Positions 51,671 to 60,884 of a stretch of 64,000 bases of DNA are shown piece after piece. This DNA is from Ruminimicrobiellum sp045223915 (lineage in GTDB: Bacteria > Elusimicrobiota > Endomicrobiia > Endomicrobiales > Endomicrobiaceae), in assembly GCA_045223915.1 (NCBI GenBank), contig JBGUZU010000033.1, forward strand, positions 1 to 64,000. Reading direction: 5' to 3'. The stretch's first letter is position 1. The number at the start of each line of letters is the position of its first letter. A program made the translations under genes and the position numbers. The notes beneath the pieces are model-generated. The model worked only from the letters and a program-made list of their open reading frames with translations. It had not been told where the DNA came from and searched no databases.

Positions 51671-52363
51671 TTGGATTTCGAAATTATATCATTTTTCGGA
51701 ACTATATTATTATTTACCGGTTTCTTTGTGGCCTTGGAATTGTTTTTAATATATTTTTCTCCTCCAAAAAAGATTGAAATTAATGGTGTCAATAGTACTG
51801 CGCCACTAAAAATATATACAAATTATTTTTTCTTACCGTTTAGAACAAAAGTAACGGAATACTATACTTTAAAGAATATAGAATTATCTGTAAATAGAGA
51901 TATGTCGAGTGCCAAGAAACATAATATATACGAACTTATTTTACATATTCCCGGGAAGAATATATCATTGAAGAAAGGAAATAAGAAAGAATTGTCGAAA
52001 GAATGTGAAGTTATTATTCAAAGTATTAATTCTTCCGGAGAATACGTATTATTGAATAATTCTTCGTTTCAAATGAGTATAGTTGTTTGCTTTTTTGTTT
52101 TTATTTTATTCTTAATATGTCTTAATGGTAAGCCTGAAATTAATATTATGACAGATGGACATATGATGGAGCTTTTTATGTCATATATGATATCGGCACT
52201 TATATTTTTTGTACTTGTATTGTCAAGCGTAATATTAAATTCTTTAGATAGACATAAAAATAAGAAAACTAATAAAGAATATGATATAAATGAAGAAAGC
52301 ATTAAAGAATGGAACAGACTGGCTGCTGATGCACAAAAAATATATGACTCTTTAATAAAATAA
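51671..52363 (+). CDS. unknown membrane protein, parS-linked paralogue 1
   Basis: 230 residues from a TTG start with AGGAGAG upstream. One N-terminal transmembrane helix (~5-28), a soluble ~110-residue domain with a predicted beta-rich, PH-like feel (YFFLPFRTKVTEYYTLKNIE), two more helices (~135-155 and ~170-192), and a charged cytosolic tail ending AADAQKIYDSLIK. No known family is recognised. The downstream gene is a clear paralogue. Location inside the parS array, upstream of parA-parB, is the only functional hint. Confidence 0.75.
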   Translation: MDFEIISFFGTILLFTGFFVALELFLIYFSPPKKIEINGVNSTAPLKIYTNYFFLPFRTKVTEYYTLKNIELSVNRDMSSAKKHNIYELILHIPGKNISLKKGNKKELSKECEVIIQSINSSGEYVLLNNSSFQMSIVVCFFVFILFLICLNGKPEINIMTDGHMMELFMSYMISALIFFVLVLSSVILNSLDRHKNKKTNKEYDINEESIKEWNRLAADAQKIYDSLIK

Positions 52364-52377
52364 AAACAAAACGCAAA

Positions 52378-52393
52378 TATTTCATGTGAAACA
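52378..52393 (+). promoter_or_regulatory. parS: parS site 5 (one mismatch)
   Basis: TATTTCATGTGAAACA, one base from the other sites; lies between the two membrane-protein genes. Confidence 0.75.
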
Positions 52394-52411
52394 TTTTAAA
52401 ACGGAGATGGT

Positions 52412-53107
52412 ATGGTTTTTACGAATTTATTGATATTAATTATACTTGTAGGTTTTCTTGGGTTTCTTACAATATATTCAGTATCCCCCAAAAAATTCGA
52501 ATTGAAAATTATCAACAACGAACTCATAGCATTATTATATTCAACATACTTTTTCTTACCGTTCACAACAAAAATAAAAAAATATAAAAATATAAAAAAA
52601 GCATATGTCAGAAAAAGAGTAGAACGAAGTAAATACTCTAAATATTTTGTTTATGATCTTATGTTAGAGTCTTCAAAACGGCCATTAATCATTGTAAAAG
52701 GAAAAAGAGAATATAAAAAATTAGAGGAGCATTGTGAAAAAATTAATCAATCCATTAGCTCTTTCGCGGAGTATTCGTTCGATATATGTAGAGGAAACTG
52801 GCGAACATTTATAATTATTATAATGGTAATAATCCCCATATTTATGATGATACCCCATACATGTGCTAAAGATTTTAATTATTCACGAGATATAGTATTT
52901 CAATACTTTATATATGTATATTTGTCAACAATAGCTATAATTGCTATATCTATAATATTAAGTTCAATGGTAAATCGTTCAATAGAATCGAAGAACCAAA
53001 CAAATGTTGTATTATCGGCAAAGAATAATATAGAAAAAGATGTAAAAGAACAAAATAGAGATATAAATTCTGAAGCTCAAAGAATGTATGATTCTATAAT
53101 AAAATAA
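52412..53107 (+). CDS. unknown membrane protein, parS-linked paralogue 2
   Basis: 231 residues with the same layout as paralogue 1: N-terminal helix, soluble domain (YFFLPFTTKIKKYKNIKKAY), KINQSISSFAEYSF matching IIQSINSSGEYVLL, two helices, and a tail ending NSEAQRMYDSIIK. The soluble domain is more basic than in paralogue 1. GGAG precedes the ATG. Tandem duplication followed by divergence is evident. Function unknown; a membrane link for the segregation machinery is possible but untested. Confidence 0.75.
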   Translation: MVFTNLLILIILVGFLGFLTIYSVSPKKFELKIINNELIALLYSTYFFLPFTTKIKKYKNIKKAYVRKRVERSKYSKYFVYDLMLESSKRPLIIVKGKREYKKLEEHCEKINQSISSFAEYSFDICRGNWRTFIIIIMVIIPIFMMIPHTCAKDFNYSRDIVFQYFIYVYLSTIAIIAISIILSSMVNRSIESKNQTNVVLSAKNNIEKDVKEQNRDINSEAQRMYDSIIK

Positions 53108-53122
53108 AAAATAATATACAAT

Positions 53123-53138
53123 TGTTTCATGTGAAACA
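53123..53138 (+). promoter_or_regulatory. parS: parS site 6, upstream of parA
   Basis: TGTTTCATGTGAAACA with symmetric AAT/ATT flanks, 22 bp before the parA ATG, so ParB binding may autoregulate parAB. Confidence 0.85.
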
Positions 53139-53160
53139 ATTAGAAGTCAGGAGAATTATT

Positions 53161-53940
53161 ATGAGTAAAGTAATTGCCATTGCAAATCAAAAAGGCGGGG
53201 TAGGGAAAACAACAACTGCAATAAACCTTGCAGCAAGTTTAGCTCATTTGGGGCAGGAATGTTTGTTAATAGATATGGATCCTCAAAGCAATACTACAAG
53301 CGGTCTGGGGATAGATCAAACCGGTATTACAAAAACAATATATAATGTGCTTATAGATGAGGTTGCATTAGAAGATATTCTTAAAACTACGGAAATGGAT
53401 TGGCTCGATATTGCACCGGCAAGTATTGATTTAAGCGGTGCGGAAATAGAGTTGGTTAATATGGAAAACAGAGAAAAAAGATTGAAAATGGCTTTGGAAA
53501 AGTTCCAAAAAGTTTACAAATATATAATAATAGATTGTCCTCCTACTCTTGGACTTCTAACAATTAACTCTTTGGTTGCCGCAGATACCGTAATAATTCC
53601 TATGAAATGCGGATTTTTTGAATTGCAGGGATTAGGTCAACTTTCAAAAACTATATTTACATTAATGCAAACATACCATTTGGATTTGGAAGGGGTTTTG
53701 TTCACAATGTTTGACAGCAGAACAAAATTATCGCAACAAGTTGTAGATGAAGTTGTAAAATTTTTCGGCGATAAAGTTTATAATACCAAAATCCCGAGAA
53801 CGGTTAAATTAATGGAAGCTCCGAGTTTCGGAAAACCTGTAATATTGTACGATAAAAGTTGTAAAGGAACGGAATCTTATTTGGATTTTGCTACGGAATT
53901 TTTGCAAAGACAAAACGTTATTCCTAATGCAGCACAATAA
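53161..53940 (+). CDS. parA: chromosome partitioning ATPase ParA (Soj)
   Basis: 259 residues. Deviant Walker A KGGVGKTTTA near residue 11, A' IDMDPQSNTTSGLG, Walker B IIIDCPPTLG. It has no N-terminal HTH, so it is the chromosomal Soj type. It drives segregation of ParB-parS complexes over the nucleoid. ATG 53161 has AGGAG upstream; an in-frame ATG at 53122 lies within the parS site and is rejected. It is 35 bp upstream of parB. Confidence 0.97.
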   Translation: MSKVIAIANQKGGVGKTTTAINLAASLAHLGQECLLIDMDPQSNTTSGLGIDQTGITKTIYNVLIDEVALEDILKTTEMDWLDIAPASIDLSGAEIELVNMENREKRLKMALEKFQKVYKYIIIDCPPTLGLLTINSLVAADTVIIPMKCGFFELQGLGQLSKTIFTLMQTYHLDLEGVLFTMFDSRTKLSQQVVDEVVKFFGDKVYNTKIPRTVKLMEAPSFGKPVILYDKSCKGTESYLDFATEFLQRQNVIPNAAQ

Positions 53941-53975
53941 ATAAACTGTAAAATTAATTAAAAAGGAGATATAAA

Positions 53976-54836
53976 ATGTCAAAAATGAAATTAGGTAGAG
54001 GACTAGAAGCAATAATGTCACCGTTAACAGCAAATCAAAATAATGATGCAGCGGAAAAAATAGAAAATATTAGTATTGATAAAATAAAACCTAACAGACA
54101 TCAGCCAAGAACAATTTTTAATGAAGAAAAGTTACAAGAGCTTGCGGAATCTATAAAACAAAACGGATTAATAGAACCTATAGTTGTAGTTCGTTCGGTT
54201 GCACCGGGAGAATATGAACTTATAGCCGGTGAAAGAAGATTAAGGGCATCAAAACTTGCCGGTCTTACTGAAATCAGAGCAATAATTCAAGAAGGCGCTT
54301 CGGATAAAGATAAATTGGATCTTGCTTTAATAGAAAATATACAAAGAGAAGATTTAAACCCAATAGAAGAAGCCAAAGCATATAAAAAGTATTCCGAAGA
54401 ATATAAATATACACAAGAACAAATATCATCTATAGTAAAAAAGAACAGATCGGTAATAGCAAACACAATGAGATTATTGAATTTGCCTGAAAATGTTCAA
54501 AATATGATAATTGAAGGCAAAATATCGGCCGGTCACGGCAGAATGTTGGCAAGTATAAACGACGAAAATAAAGTACAAGAGTTAGTTAACCAAATATTAA
54601 ATGATGGTTTAACGGTAAGAGATGTCGAAACGAAAGTAGCTCAAGGAAAAGGAAAAGTAACAAGATTTGTTGTAACAAAAAAACAAGATGTTGAAATTAC
54701 AAATTTAATTGATGATTTACAAAGAGTATACGGAACAAAAATTGCTATTACAGGCAATGGTAAAAAAGGTAAAATTATATTCAATTACAGCAGTTTGGAA
54801 GAATTGGAAAGAATATCAAATGTTTTAAAAAAATAG
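53976..54836 (+). CDS. parB: chromosome partitioning protein ParB (Spo0J)
   Basis: 286 residues. N-terminal CTP-binding region (ISIDKIKPNRHQPRTIFNEE, PIVVVRS, GERRLRASKLAG), central HTH (YKYTQEQISSIVKKNRSVIANT), and a C-terminal dimerisation domain. It binds parS, then slides as a CTP-gated clamp. AAGGAG precedes the ATG. The six parS sites upstream are its presumed targets. Confidence 0.97.
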   Translation: MSKMKLGRGLEAIMSPLTANQNNDAAEKIENISIDKIKPNRHQPRTIFNEEKLQELAESIKQNGLIEPIVVVRSVAPGEYELIAGERRLRASKLAGLTEIRAIIQEGASDKDKLDLALIENIQREDLNPIEEAKAYKKYSEEYKYTQEQISSIVKKNRSVIANTMRLLNLPENVQNMIIEGKISAGHGRMLASINDENKVQELVNQILNDGLTVRDVETKVAQGKGKVTRFVVTKKQDVEITNLIDDLQRVYGTKIAITGNGKKGKIIFNYSSLEELERISNVLKK

Positions 54837-54985
54837 TAATTAACAATTGTGTATAAAGTAGTGTGTTTTTATATAATTTGTATAATATAGTTTACTTTGC
54901 GTTTTAGTAAAAATAATTGAAAAATCAATTGATTTTAGTAATTTTAAACAAAAAAATCCACAAAAAAAGATAATTGTTATTAACT

Positions 54986-54994
54986 TGTGGATAA
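54986..54994 (-). promoter_or_regulatory. isolated perfect DnaA box upstream of the helicase gene
   Basis: TGTGGATAA (reverse of TTATCCACA), 45 bp before the helicase ATG, with a half-similar ATCCACA 26 bp to the left. The rest of the 203-bp parB-helicase gap is AT-rich with no gene. Confidence 0.5.
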
Positions 54995-55039
54995 GTATAA
55001 AAAATATAATCTATATGTATGTCTTATTTAGGTATATAA

Positions 55040-56362
55040 ATGTCAATAGAAATAAATGAAGAGTTTCAGTCTGCTTTAAAAATATTGTTGCAAACAAACG
55101 ATAATGTTTTTGTTACCGGAAAGGCAGGAACCGGGAAAACCACTTTTTTAAAGTATCTTGTTTCGCAGTTCAAGAAAAAGTTTGTAGTATTGGCACCTAC
55201 TGGTGTTGCGGCTTTGAATGCCGGCGGTGAAACAATACATTCTTTTTTTAAATTTAAAACAGATATAACATTAGACAAAGTTACAAAAAGAAGATACGGT
55301 AAAAATTCAATATACAAAAATGTGGAAACTATTATTATCGACGAAGTTTCTATGTTGAGAGCCGATCTTTTAGATTGCGTGGATAAGTTTTTAAGATTGA
55401 ACGGACCTATTCCGAAATTACCGTTCGGCGGTGTACAAATGCTTTTTATCGGCGACTTAATGCAATTACCGCCGGTAGTTACAAAAGAAGAAGAATTTTT
55501 GTTCCACAATTATTATGACAGTCCGTACTTTTTCAGTGCAAAATGTATGAACGAAGTTTTTTGTCATGTAGTAGAATTTCAAAAAGTTTACAGGCAAACC
55601 GACGAGAAATTTATAAATATACTTAACTCCATAAGAACAAATCATGTAAATTCCGAAATAATAGATTCTTTAAACAGAAATGTAAATAAAAAAACGGAAA
55701 ACAGAAAATTATCGGTTTTATTGACGACAACAAACAAATCAGCGGAATTTTATAATAACAAATTTTTAGGACAAATACATTGTGATCCGTACACTTTTAC
55801 CGCCGAAACCGAAGATGTGGACAATGTTTCCGCATTTCCCGTAAATTATGAACTTAAACTGAAAGTCGGTGCACAGGTAATGATGTTAAATAACGACAGT
55901 AAAAACAGATGGGTGAACGGTTCTATCGGTGTTATTGAAGATATTATAAAAGATTTATCCGACGATAAATATAAAATATATGTTAAAATGCAAAACGGGA
56001 AAACCGAAATAGTAGAACAATATAAATGGGATTTATTTAAGTATAAGTGGAACAAAGATTTAAATGCTATAGAAACGGAACATGCCGGTTCTTTTTCGCA
56101 GTATCCGATGAAACTTGCTTGGGCGGTAACAATACACAAAAGTCAGGGTAAAACTTTCGATAATGTTTTAATAGATTTAGGTTATGGTGCATTTGCTCCC
56201 GGTCAGTTGTATGTTGCTCTCAGCAGATGTAAAGATTTGGAAGGTATAAGTTTAGCAAAACCCATAAAGAAGTCGGATGTTATAATTGATGAAAAGATAG
56301 ACGAGCTTTTGAAAAAAAGAGAAAGAATTAATTATTTAACAGAAAAGAAAAATTTATTATAA
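55040..56362 (+). CDS. PIF1/RecD-like superfamily 1 DNA helicase
   Basis: 440 residues. Walker A TGKAGTGKTTFLKYL near residue 28, motif Ia APTGVAALNAGGETIHSFF, Walker B IIIDEVSMLRADL, motif III GDLMQLPPV, and late motifs TIHKSQGKTFDNVLIDLG and YVALSRCKDLEGI. This is the compact bacterial PIF1-like form, a 5'-3' DNA helicase thought to help replication or repair. A perfect DnaA box sits in its upstream region. Followed after 8 bp by the glmM promoter. Confidence 0.92.
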   Translation: MSIEINEEFQSALKILLQTNDNVFVTGKAGTGKTTFLKYLVSQFKKKFVVLAPTGVAALNAGGETIHSFFKFKTDITLDKVTKRRYGKNSIYKNVETIIIDEVSMLRADLLDCVDKFLRLNGPIPKLPFGGVQMLFIGDLMQLPPVVTKEEEFLFHNYYDSPYFFSAKCMNEVFCHVVEFQKVYRQTDEKFINILNSIRTNHVNSEIIDSLNRNVNKKTENRKLSVLLTTTNKSAEFYNNKFLGQIHCDPYTFTAETEDVDNVSAFPVNYELKLKVGAQVMMLNNDSKNRWVNGSIGVIEDIIKDLSDDKYKIYVKMQNGKTEIVEQYKWDLFKYKWNKDLNAIETEHAGSFSQYPMKLAWAVTIHKSQGKTFDNVLIDLGYGAFAPGQLYVALSRCKDLEGISLAKPIKKSDVIIDEKIDELLKKRERINYLTEKKNLL

Positions 56363-56370
56363 AAGTTCAT

Positions 56371-56398
56371 TTGTAAAGTAAACATAATTGTGTATAAT
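56371..56398 (+). promoter_or_regulatory. promoter of glmM-pdxJ
   Basis: TTGTAA (56371-56376), 16 bp, TATAAT (56393-56398), giving a leader of about 25 nt before the glmM ATG. Confidence 0.6.
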
Positions 56399-56429
56399 AT
56401 TACAAAATATATTTTATAAAGGTATTAAT

Positions 56430-57785
56430 ATGAAATTTTTCGGTACAGACGGTATAAGAGGAAAATCAAACGAATTTCCGTTTGATAACAATACAGTTTC
56501 TTTAATAGGTTATGTTCTTGCGGAAACTCTCGATAAGAAAGGTAACGGAATTTTAATCGGCAGAGATACAAGAGAGTCCGGTAAGAGAATATTAAAAGCT
56601 TTGCAACACGGTATAAATGCTGCAGGAATAAAAGTTACCGATTTAGGAGTATTACCGACTCCGGCGGTAGCATATTTGTTAAAGAATAACAATTATCAGG
56701 CTGGGATAGTAATATCCGCTTCACATAATCCGTATTTGGATAACGGAATAAAGTTTTTCTCGTCTAAGGGAAAAAAACTTCCCGATAAAGTCGAAGCAAA
56801 ATTAGAAAAACATTTAGTTAAATATATTGAAGAAAAAAGAGTATTATCGAAAAACTCAAAAATAAAAAATGTTTCCGGTAAAAACTTAGTAAAGCAATAT
56901 GAAAAATTTTTAATATCATTAATGCCTAAAGATGCATTGAAAGGAAAAACAATAGCAATAGACTGCGCAAACGGTGCATCATATAAAATTGCTCCGGAAG
57001 TATTAAAGAAACTAAAAGCTAATGTCGTAGTCATAAATAATAAACCTACAGGCAAAAATATAAACTTAAACTGCGGTGCATTGCATCCCGAAACGGTTGC
57101 AAAAGTCGTAAAAGCAAAAAAAACTTTTTGCGGATTTGCTTTTGACGGCGATGCCGACAGAGTAATTTCAGTCGACGATAAAGGTATAGTTCGCGACGGC
57201 GATTATTTTTTGGGTGTAGTATCAAAATATTTAAAAGATAACAATAAACTAAAAAACAATACACTTGTTATAACGGTAATGGCAAACCTTGGTCTTATAA
57301 AAGCCGCAAAACAGGAAAAAATAAAAGTTGTTACAAGTAAAGTCGGTGACAGATATGTTTACGAAGATTTAATAAAACATAAATCAATTATCGGCGGGGA
57401 ACAGTCCGGACACATTATTTTTAAACAACTTCTCGATACCGGTGACGGATTAATAAGTGCATTACAGTTATTAAATATATTAACAAAAGAAAATAAACCT
57501 CTTTCTCGAATGTGTGGTTGGATAAAAAAGTATCCTCAAGTTCTTATTAATGAAAAGGTTTTAGAAAAAATTCCGTTGGAAAAGTTACCGCAAACCACAA
57601 AACTTATAAAACAAATTGAAAAAAAACTTGGAGATAACGGAAGAATTTTAGTAAGATATTCCGGAACGGAAAAACTTTTAAGAGTGATGCTCGAAGGACA
57701 AGATAAAAAAGAAATTAAAAAAATAGCACAAGATGTTATAAATGTTGCTAAAAAAGAAATAGAAAAAACAGTAAAGGAAAAATAA
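56430..57785 (+). CDS. glmM: phosphoglucosamine mutase
   Basis: 451 residues. Converts glucosamine-6-P to glucosamine-1-P for peptidoglycan and lipopolysaccharide. MKFFGTDGIRGKSN start, active-site serine in ISASHNPYLDNGIKFF, metal loop AFDGDADRV, sugar loop GGEQSGHI, and phosphate loop RYSGTEKLLRVM. ATG 56430 is chosen because the family begins MxxFGTDGIRG; upstream in-frame codons to 56388 would overlap the promoter. Adjacent to pdxJ without a gap. Confidence 0.97.
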   Translation: MKFFGTDGIRGKSNEFPFDNNTVSLIGYVLAETLDKKGNGILIGRDTRESGKRILKALQHGINAAGIKVTDLGVLPTPAVAYLLKNNNYQAGIVISASHNPYLDNGIKFFSSKGKKLPDKVEAKLEKHLVKYIEEKRVLSKNSKIKNVSGKNLVKQYEKFLISLMPKDALKGKTIAIDCANGASYKIAPEVLKKLKANVVVINNKPTGKNINLNCGALHPETVAKVVKAKKTFCGFAFDGDADRVISVDDKGIVRDGDYFLGVVSKYLKDNNKLKNNTLVITVMANLGLIKAAKQEKIKVVTSKVGDRYVYEDLIKHKSIIGGEQSGHIIFKQLLDTGDGLISALQLLNILTKENKPLSRMCGWIKKYPQVLINEKVLEKIPLEKLPQTTKLIKQIEKKLGDNGRILVRYSGTEKLLRVMLEGQDKKEIKKIAQDVINVAKKEIEKTVKEK

Positions 57786-58511
57786 ATGATAAAACTCGGT
57801 GTAAATATAGATCATATAGCAACTCTCAGACAAGCGAGAATGGAAAATTATCCAAGCCCTGTGAAAGCGGTTGCAATCTGTGAAAAAGCAGGTGCGGATT
57901 CCATAACTACGCATTTAAGAGAAGACAGAAGACACATTCAAGATAAAGATGTGTTTGAAATAAAACAGTGCATGAGAACAAAACTTAATTTTGAAATGGC
58001 AGCTTGTGAAGAAATTGTAAATATTGCACTTAGGTTACAACCTTATTCGGTTTGTATTGTGCCGGAAAAAAGACAGGAAGTTACTACCGAAGGCGGTCTT
58101 GATGTTGCCGGTCAAAAAACTTATTTAGCGGAAGTTGTAAAAAAACTTAAAGATAACGGTATAATAGTCAGTATGTTTATAGATCCCGAACCTGTACAAA
58201 TAGAAGCTTGTGCGAATATCGGAGCAAATGCAATAGAAATTCACACCGGCAAATATGCAAACTTGTTTAAGTTGGGAAAAGAAAAAGCATTATCGGAACT
58301 TGAAAAAATAAAACAAGCATCAATGTTGGCTCAACAGCAAAATTTAATATTTAATGCCGGTCACGGATTGGACTATAACAATGTTTACGATATATGTGCA
58401 ATAAAAAATATTAATGAATTGAATATCGGTTTTTCGATTATAGCTCAGGCGGTGTTTGACGGTCTTGAAAAAGCTGTAATTGATATGAAAAAAATATTGT
58501 TAAAATATTAG
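57786..58511 (+). CDS. pdxJ: pyridoxine 5'-phosphate synthase
   Basis: 241 residues, standard length. TIM-barrel enzyme that closes the pyridoxine ring from deoxyxylulose-5-P and aminoacetone-phosphate. NIDHIATLRQAR, HLREDRRHIQDKD, VCIVPEKRQEVTTEGGLDV, GANAIEIHTGKYA and NAGHGLDYNN are diagnostic. It implies the DXP-dependent vitamin B6 route. The start directly follows the glmM stop, with a ribosome site inside the glmM end (AAAGGA). Confidence 0.97.
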   Translation: MIKLGVNIDHIATLRQARMENYPSPVKAVAICEKAGADSITTHLREDRRHIQDKDVFEIKQCMRTKLNFEMAACEEIVNIALRLQPYSVCIVPEKRQEVTTEGGLDVAGQKTYLAEVVKKLKDNGIIVSMFIDPEPVQIEACANIGANAIEIHTGKYANLFKLGKEKALSELEKIKQASMLAQQQNLIFNAGHGLDYNNVYDICAIKNINELNIGFSIIAQAVFDGLEKAVIDMKKILLKY

Positions 58512-58512
58512 T

Positions 58513-58541
58513 TTTAATTTAACATAAATATATGATATAAT
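58513..58541 (+). promoter_or_regulatory. tRNA-Thr promoter
   Basis: Extended -10 TG-A-TATAAT ending at 58541, with a weak TTTAAT at -35, 12 bp before the tRNA 5' end. Confidence 0.5.
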
Positions 58542-58553
58542 TTATAAAAATTT

Positions 58554-58626
58554 GCCGACATAGCTCAGTTGGTAGAGCAATCGCTTCGTAAGCGATGGGT
58601 CGTAGGTTCAAATCCTATTGTCGGCT
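58554..58626 (+). tRNA. tRNA-Thr (anticodon CGT)
   Basis: Acceptor stem GCCGACA/TGTCGGC. D-arm GCTCAGTTGGTAGAGC. Anticodon stem TCGCT/AGCGA with loop TCGTA-centred, anticodon CGT. T-arm AGGTTCAAATCCT. The discriminator is T. CCA is not encoded. Confidence 0.95.
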
Positions 58627-58648
58627 TATTTCTTTTTTAAGGTAAAAA

Positions 58649-60862
58649 ATGTTTTCAAATATTATAAAAAAAGTTTCTTCAAAATTTGTACTTTACGGAT
58701 TACCGCTGTTTTATTTTTTAGTGGCGGTAAGTTTTTATTTGGGCACTTACGATTCCGCACAAATAAAAATAACAATAGTTCAAATCGGCGGTATGGCATT
58801 AATCTGTTCGTGGCTTATTTATAAGTTTGAAGGTGATTTTTTTAATACTTTCAGAAAAAATATAATCGTTTTATTACCCATAATACTATTTTTGTTGTCA
58901 GGCTTGATATCTCTTTTACATTCCCCGTTTCAATTGGCATCATTAAATGAATTTATAAGAAGATTTATATATTGTTTTTTAGCAATAATAATAATAGATT
59001 GTTTTGAAGATAAAAAAAGTCTAAACAGAATTGTAAATTTTTTAATATTTGCAACGTATATTGTTTGTATATATGCGGTAATTCAATTCATAGATACAAG
59101 ATATTTCCCCGCACCTCCGGCAAAGGGGTTGGATCCTTTTATTTGGAGATGGGCATTTGGAAACAGAATATTTTCTACTTTCGGTAATCCTAACTTTTTC
59201 GGTGATTTCCTTGTTGTAATGAGTCCTATAGTTTTAGCGTTGTTTTTTAAAAAGAAAAGTTTTCATCTTTTACTTTTGTGGGCACTCATAACATTTTCAA
59301 CGATTTTTTCATACTCAAAAGGAGCATGGATAGGTTTTGGTGTAGGTATTATAGCTTTTACATTTTTGTTTATAGGTTTTATATTAAACATATCAAGAAG
59401 AAAAAAAGTAATACTTATTTTATTAATGGCATTAATAACGGTATCCGTAGTAAGCGGCGGTATATTCTTACAACTTAAAAAAAGACCGGACAGTTCATCT
59501 TTCAGAGTATTTACATGGCTTTCTTGTTGGGAAATGATAAATACTCATCCGATTATAGGTACAGGTATAGGAACATTTTATTTAACATATCCTTCATACA
59601 GAAGGCCGCAAATATTTTTTATTGAAGGTATGCATAATACTGAAAGCGATCATCCGGAAAATGAATATCTTGAAGTATTTTATGATGAAGGGATAATAGG
59701 CCTCGGTATATTTTTACTATTGTTGCTTATGGTTTTAACTATCGGCTTCAGAAGTTTATCTTATTTTAGAAAAAACAATCAGAATATAAGCACATTATCA
59801 TATTTACAGTTAGGTTTTGTTTCGGCAATAGTTGCGCAACTTGCTCATGATTGTGTATGTGTGTCGTTAAGATTCGTGTCTTCGGGTATAATGTTGTGGA
59901 TGTTAATAGGAGCAATCGTTTCTATTGCAATAATTTCTTTGAAGAAAGAAGAAACCGATGACCAAAATAATATTGTTGTTCCTGTTATAATAAGAAGAAT
60001 ATGTCAAATTTTAGTTTTGGCAATGTCGATATATCTTATATGCATTTTTTGGGGACAGTTTCAGGCAGATGCAATACATTCTCAGGCAATACAATATTCA
60101 AAAGCCGGTAATTTTACAAAGGCGATAGAATTATATGCTGAAGTAATAAAGAAAAACCCTTCATTTATTATGCCGAGATACTTTAAAGCAAACAATTATA
60201 ACGACAGATGGCAAAACGATGATCCCGAAAAAGCACTTGCGGAATATAACGAAATATGGAAATTGGCACCGAACTATGTTCAGTCAAAGTTTTTGGTTGG
60301 GCTGGTATATGCAAAACTTGTAAGTTATTTCAACAATCTTGTAAACAAATATACACAGGAAAATAACGAACAGGCAAAGCAAGATGCAGCAACAAAAAGA
60401 GATTATTGTTTGAATCAAGCAATAAAATATTATAACCAATATAAAATAATAGATCCGATATTCCCGCAAACATATTATCAATTGGCAAGTTTATATGGTC
60501 AAGCGGGTCACCCCGAGTTAGCCGAAAAAGAATATTTGGATCATCTTAATTTCCCAAATTTATTGCAAGAAAAACCGCACAATTTTTATAAAGAAAATTG
60601 GAAAGAAAGAAGAAGAGAAGAATATATGCAAACATGTATTTATCTCGGTAATTTAGAGCTTTCTTTGAACAATTTGGATAATGCTGAAAAATCGTATATT
60701 GAATCTTTGAAATATGTACCGAACAATAGTGATGGCCTAAAAAATTTATCAGTTGTTTATAATAAAAAACAAGATAAAGAAAGTTATAAAGAAGTTTACA
60801 ATTTGTTGAAACAACTTTATCCCGAAGATGAGTATGTTAAACAAATGAAAGAGAATATTTAA
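58649..60862 (+). CDS. O-antigen-ligase/polymerase-like membrane protein with C-terminal TPR domain
   Basis: 737 residues. About twelve transmembrane helices in ~15-480, with the Wzy/WaaL-type periplasmic loop (FGNPNFFGDFLV, RVFTWLSCWEMINTHPIIGTGIGTFYLTYP, HPENEYLEVFYDEG). At ~490-730 there are three to five TPR-like helical pairs (AGNFTKAIELYAEVIKKNPS, LSLNNLDNAEKSYIESLKYVPN). Such fusions act in glycan polymerisation or ligation, or in O-glycosylation of exported proteins; which is undecided. AAGG precedes the ATG; it is 22 bp downstream of tRNA-Thr. Confidence 0.87.
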   Translation: MFSNIIKKVSSKFVLYGLPLFYFLVAVSFYLGTYDSAQIKITIVQIGGMALICSWLIYKFEGDFFNTFRKNIIVLLPIILFLLSGLISLLHSPFQLASLNEFIRRFIYCFLAIIIIDCFEDKKSLNRIVNFLIFATYIVCIYAVIQFIDTRYFPAPPAKGLDPFIWRWAFGNRIFSTFGNPNFFGDFLVVMSPIVLALFFKKKSFHLLLLWALITFSTIFSYSKGAWIGFGVGIIAFTFLFIGFILNISRRKKVILILLMALITVSVVSGGIFLQLKKRPDSSSFRVFTWLSCWEMINTHPIIGTGIGTFYLTYPSYRRPQIFFIEGMHNTESDHPENEYLEVFYDEGIIGLGIFLLLLLMVLTIGFRSLSYFRKNNQNISTLSYLQLGFVSAIVAQLAHDCVCVSLRFVSSGIMLWMLIGAIVSIAIISLKKEETDDQNNIVVPVIIRRICQILVLAMSIYLICIFWGQFQADAIHSQAIQYSKAGNFTKAIELYAEVIKKNPSFIMPRYFKANNYNDRWQNDDPEKALAEYNEIWKLAPNYVQSKFLVGLVYAKLVSYFNNLVNKYTQENNEQAKQDAATKRDYCLNQAIKYYNQYKIIDPIFPQTYYQLASLYGQAGHPELAEKEYLDHLNFPNLLQEKPHNFYKENWKERRREEYMQTCIYLGNLELSLNNLDNAEKSYIESLKYVPNNSDGLKNLSVVYNKKQDKESYKEVYNLLKQLYPEDEYVKQMKENI

Positions 60863-60884
60863 AACAATTAAGGAAAAAAATACT

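Noticed and set aside
53122..53160. Upstream in-frame start for parA
   Set aside because: That ATG is part of the parS sequence; ATG 53161 has AGGAG and begins at the family start.
2750..58626. Integration of mobile elements at the tRNA genes
   Set aside because: No integrase and no duplicated tRNA 3' ends were seen near the Pro, Ser or Thr genes.
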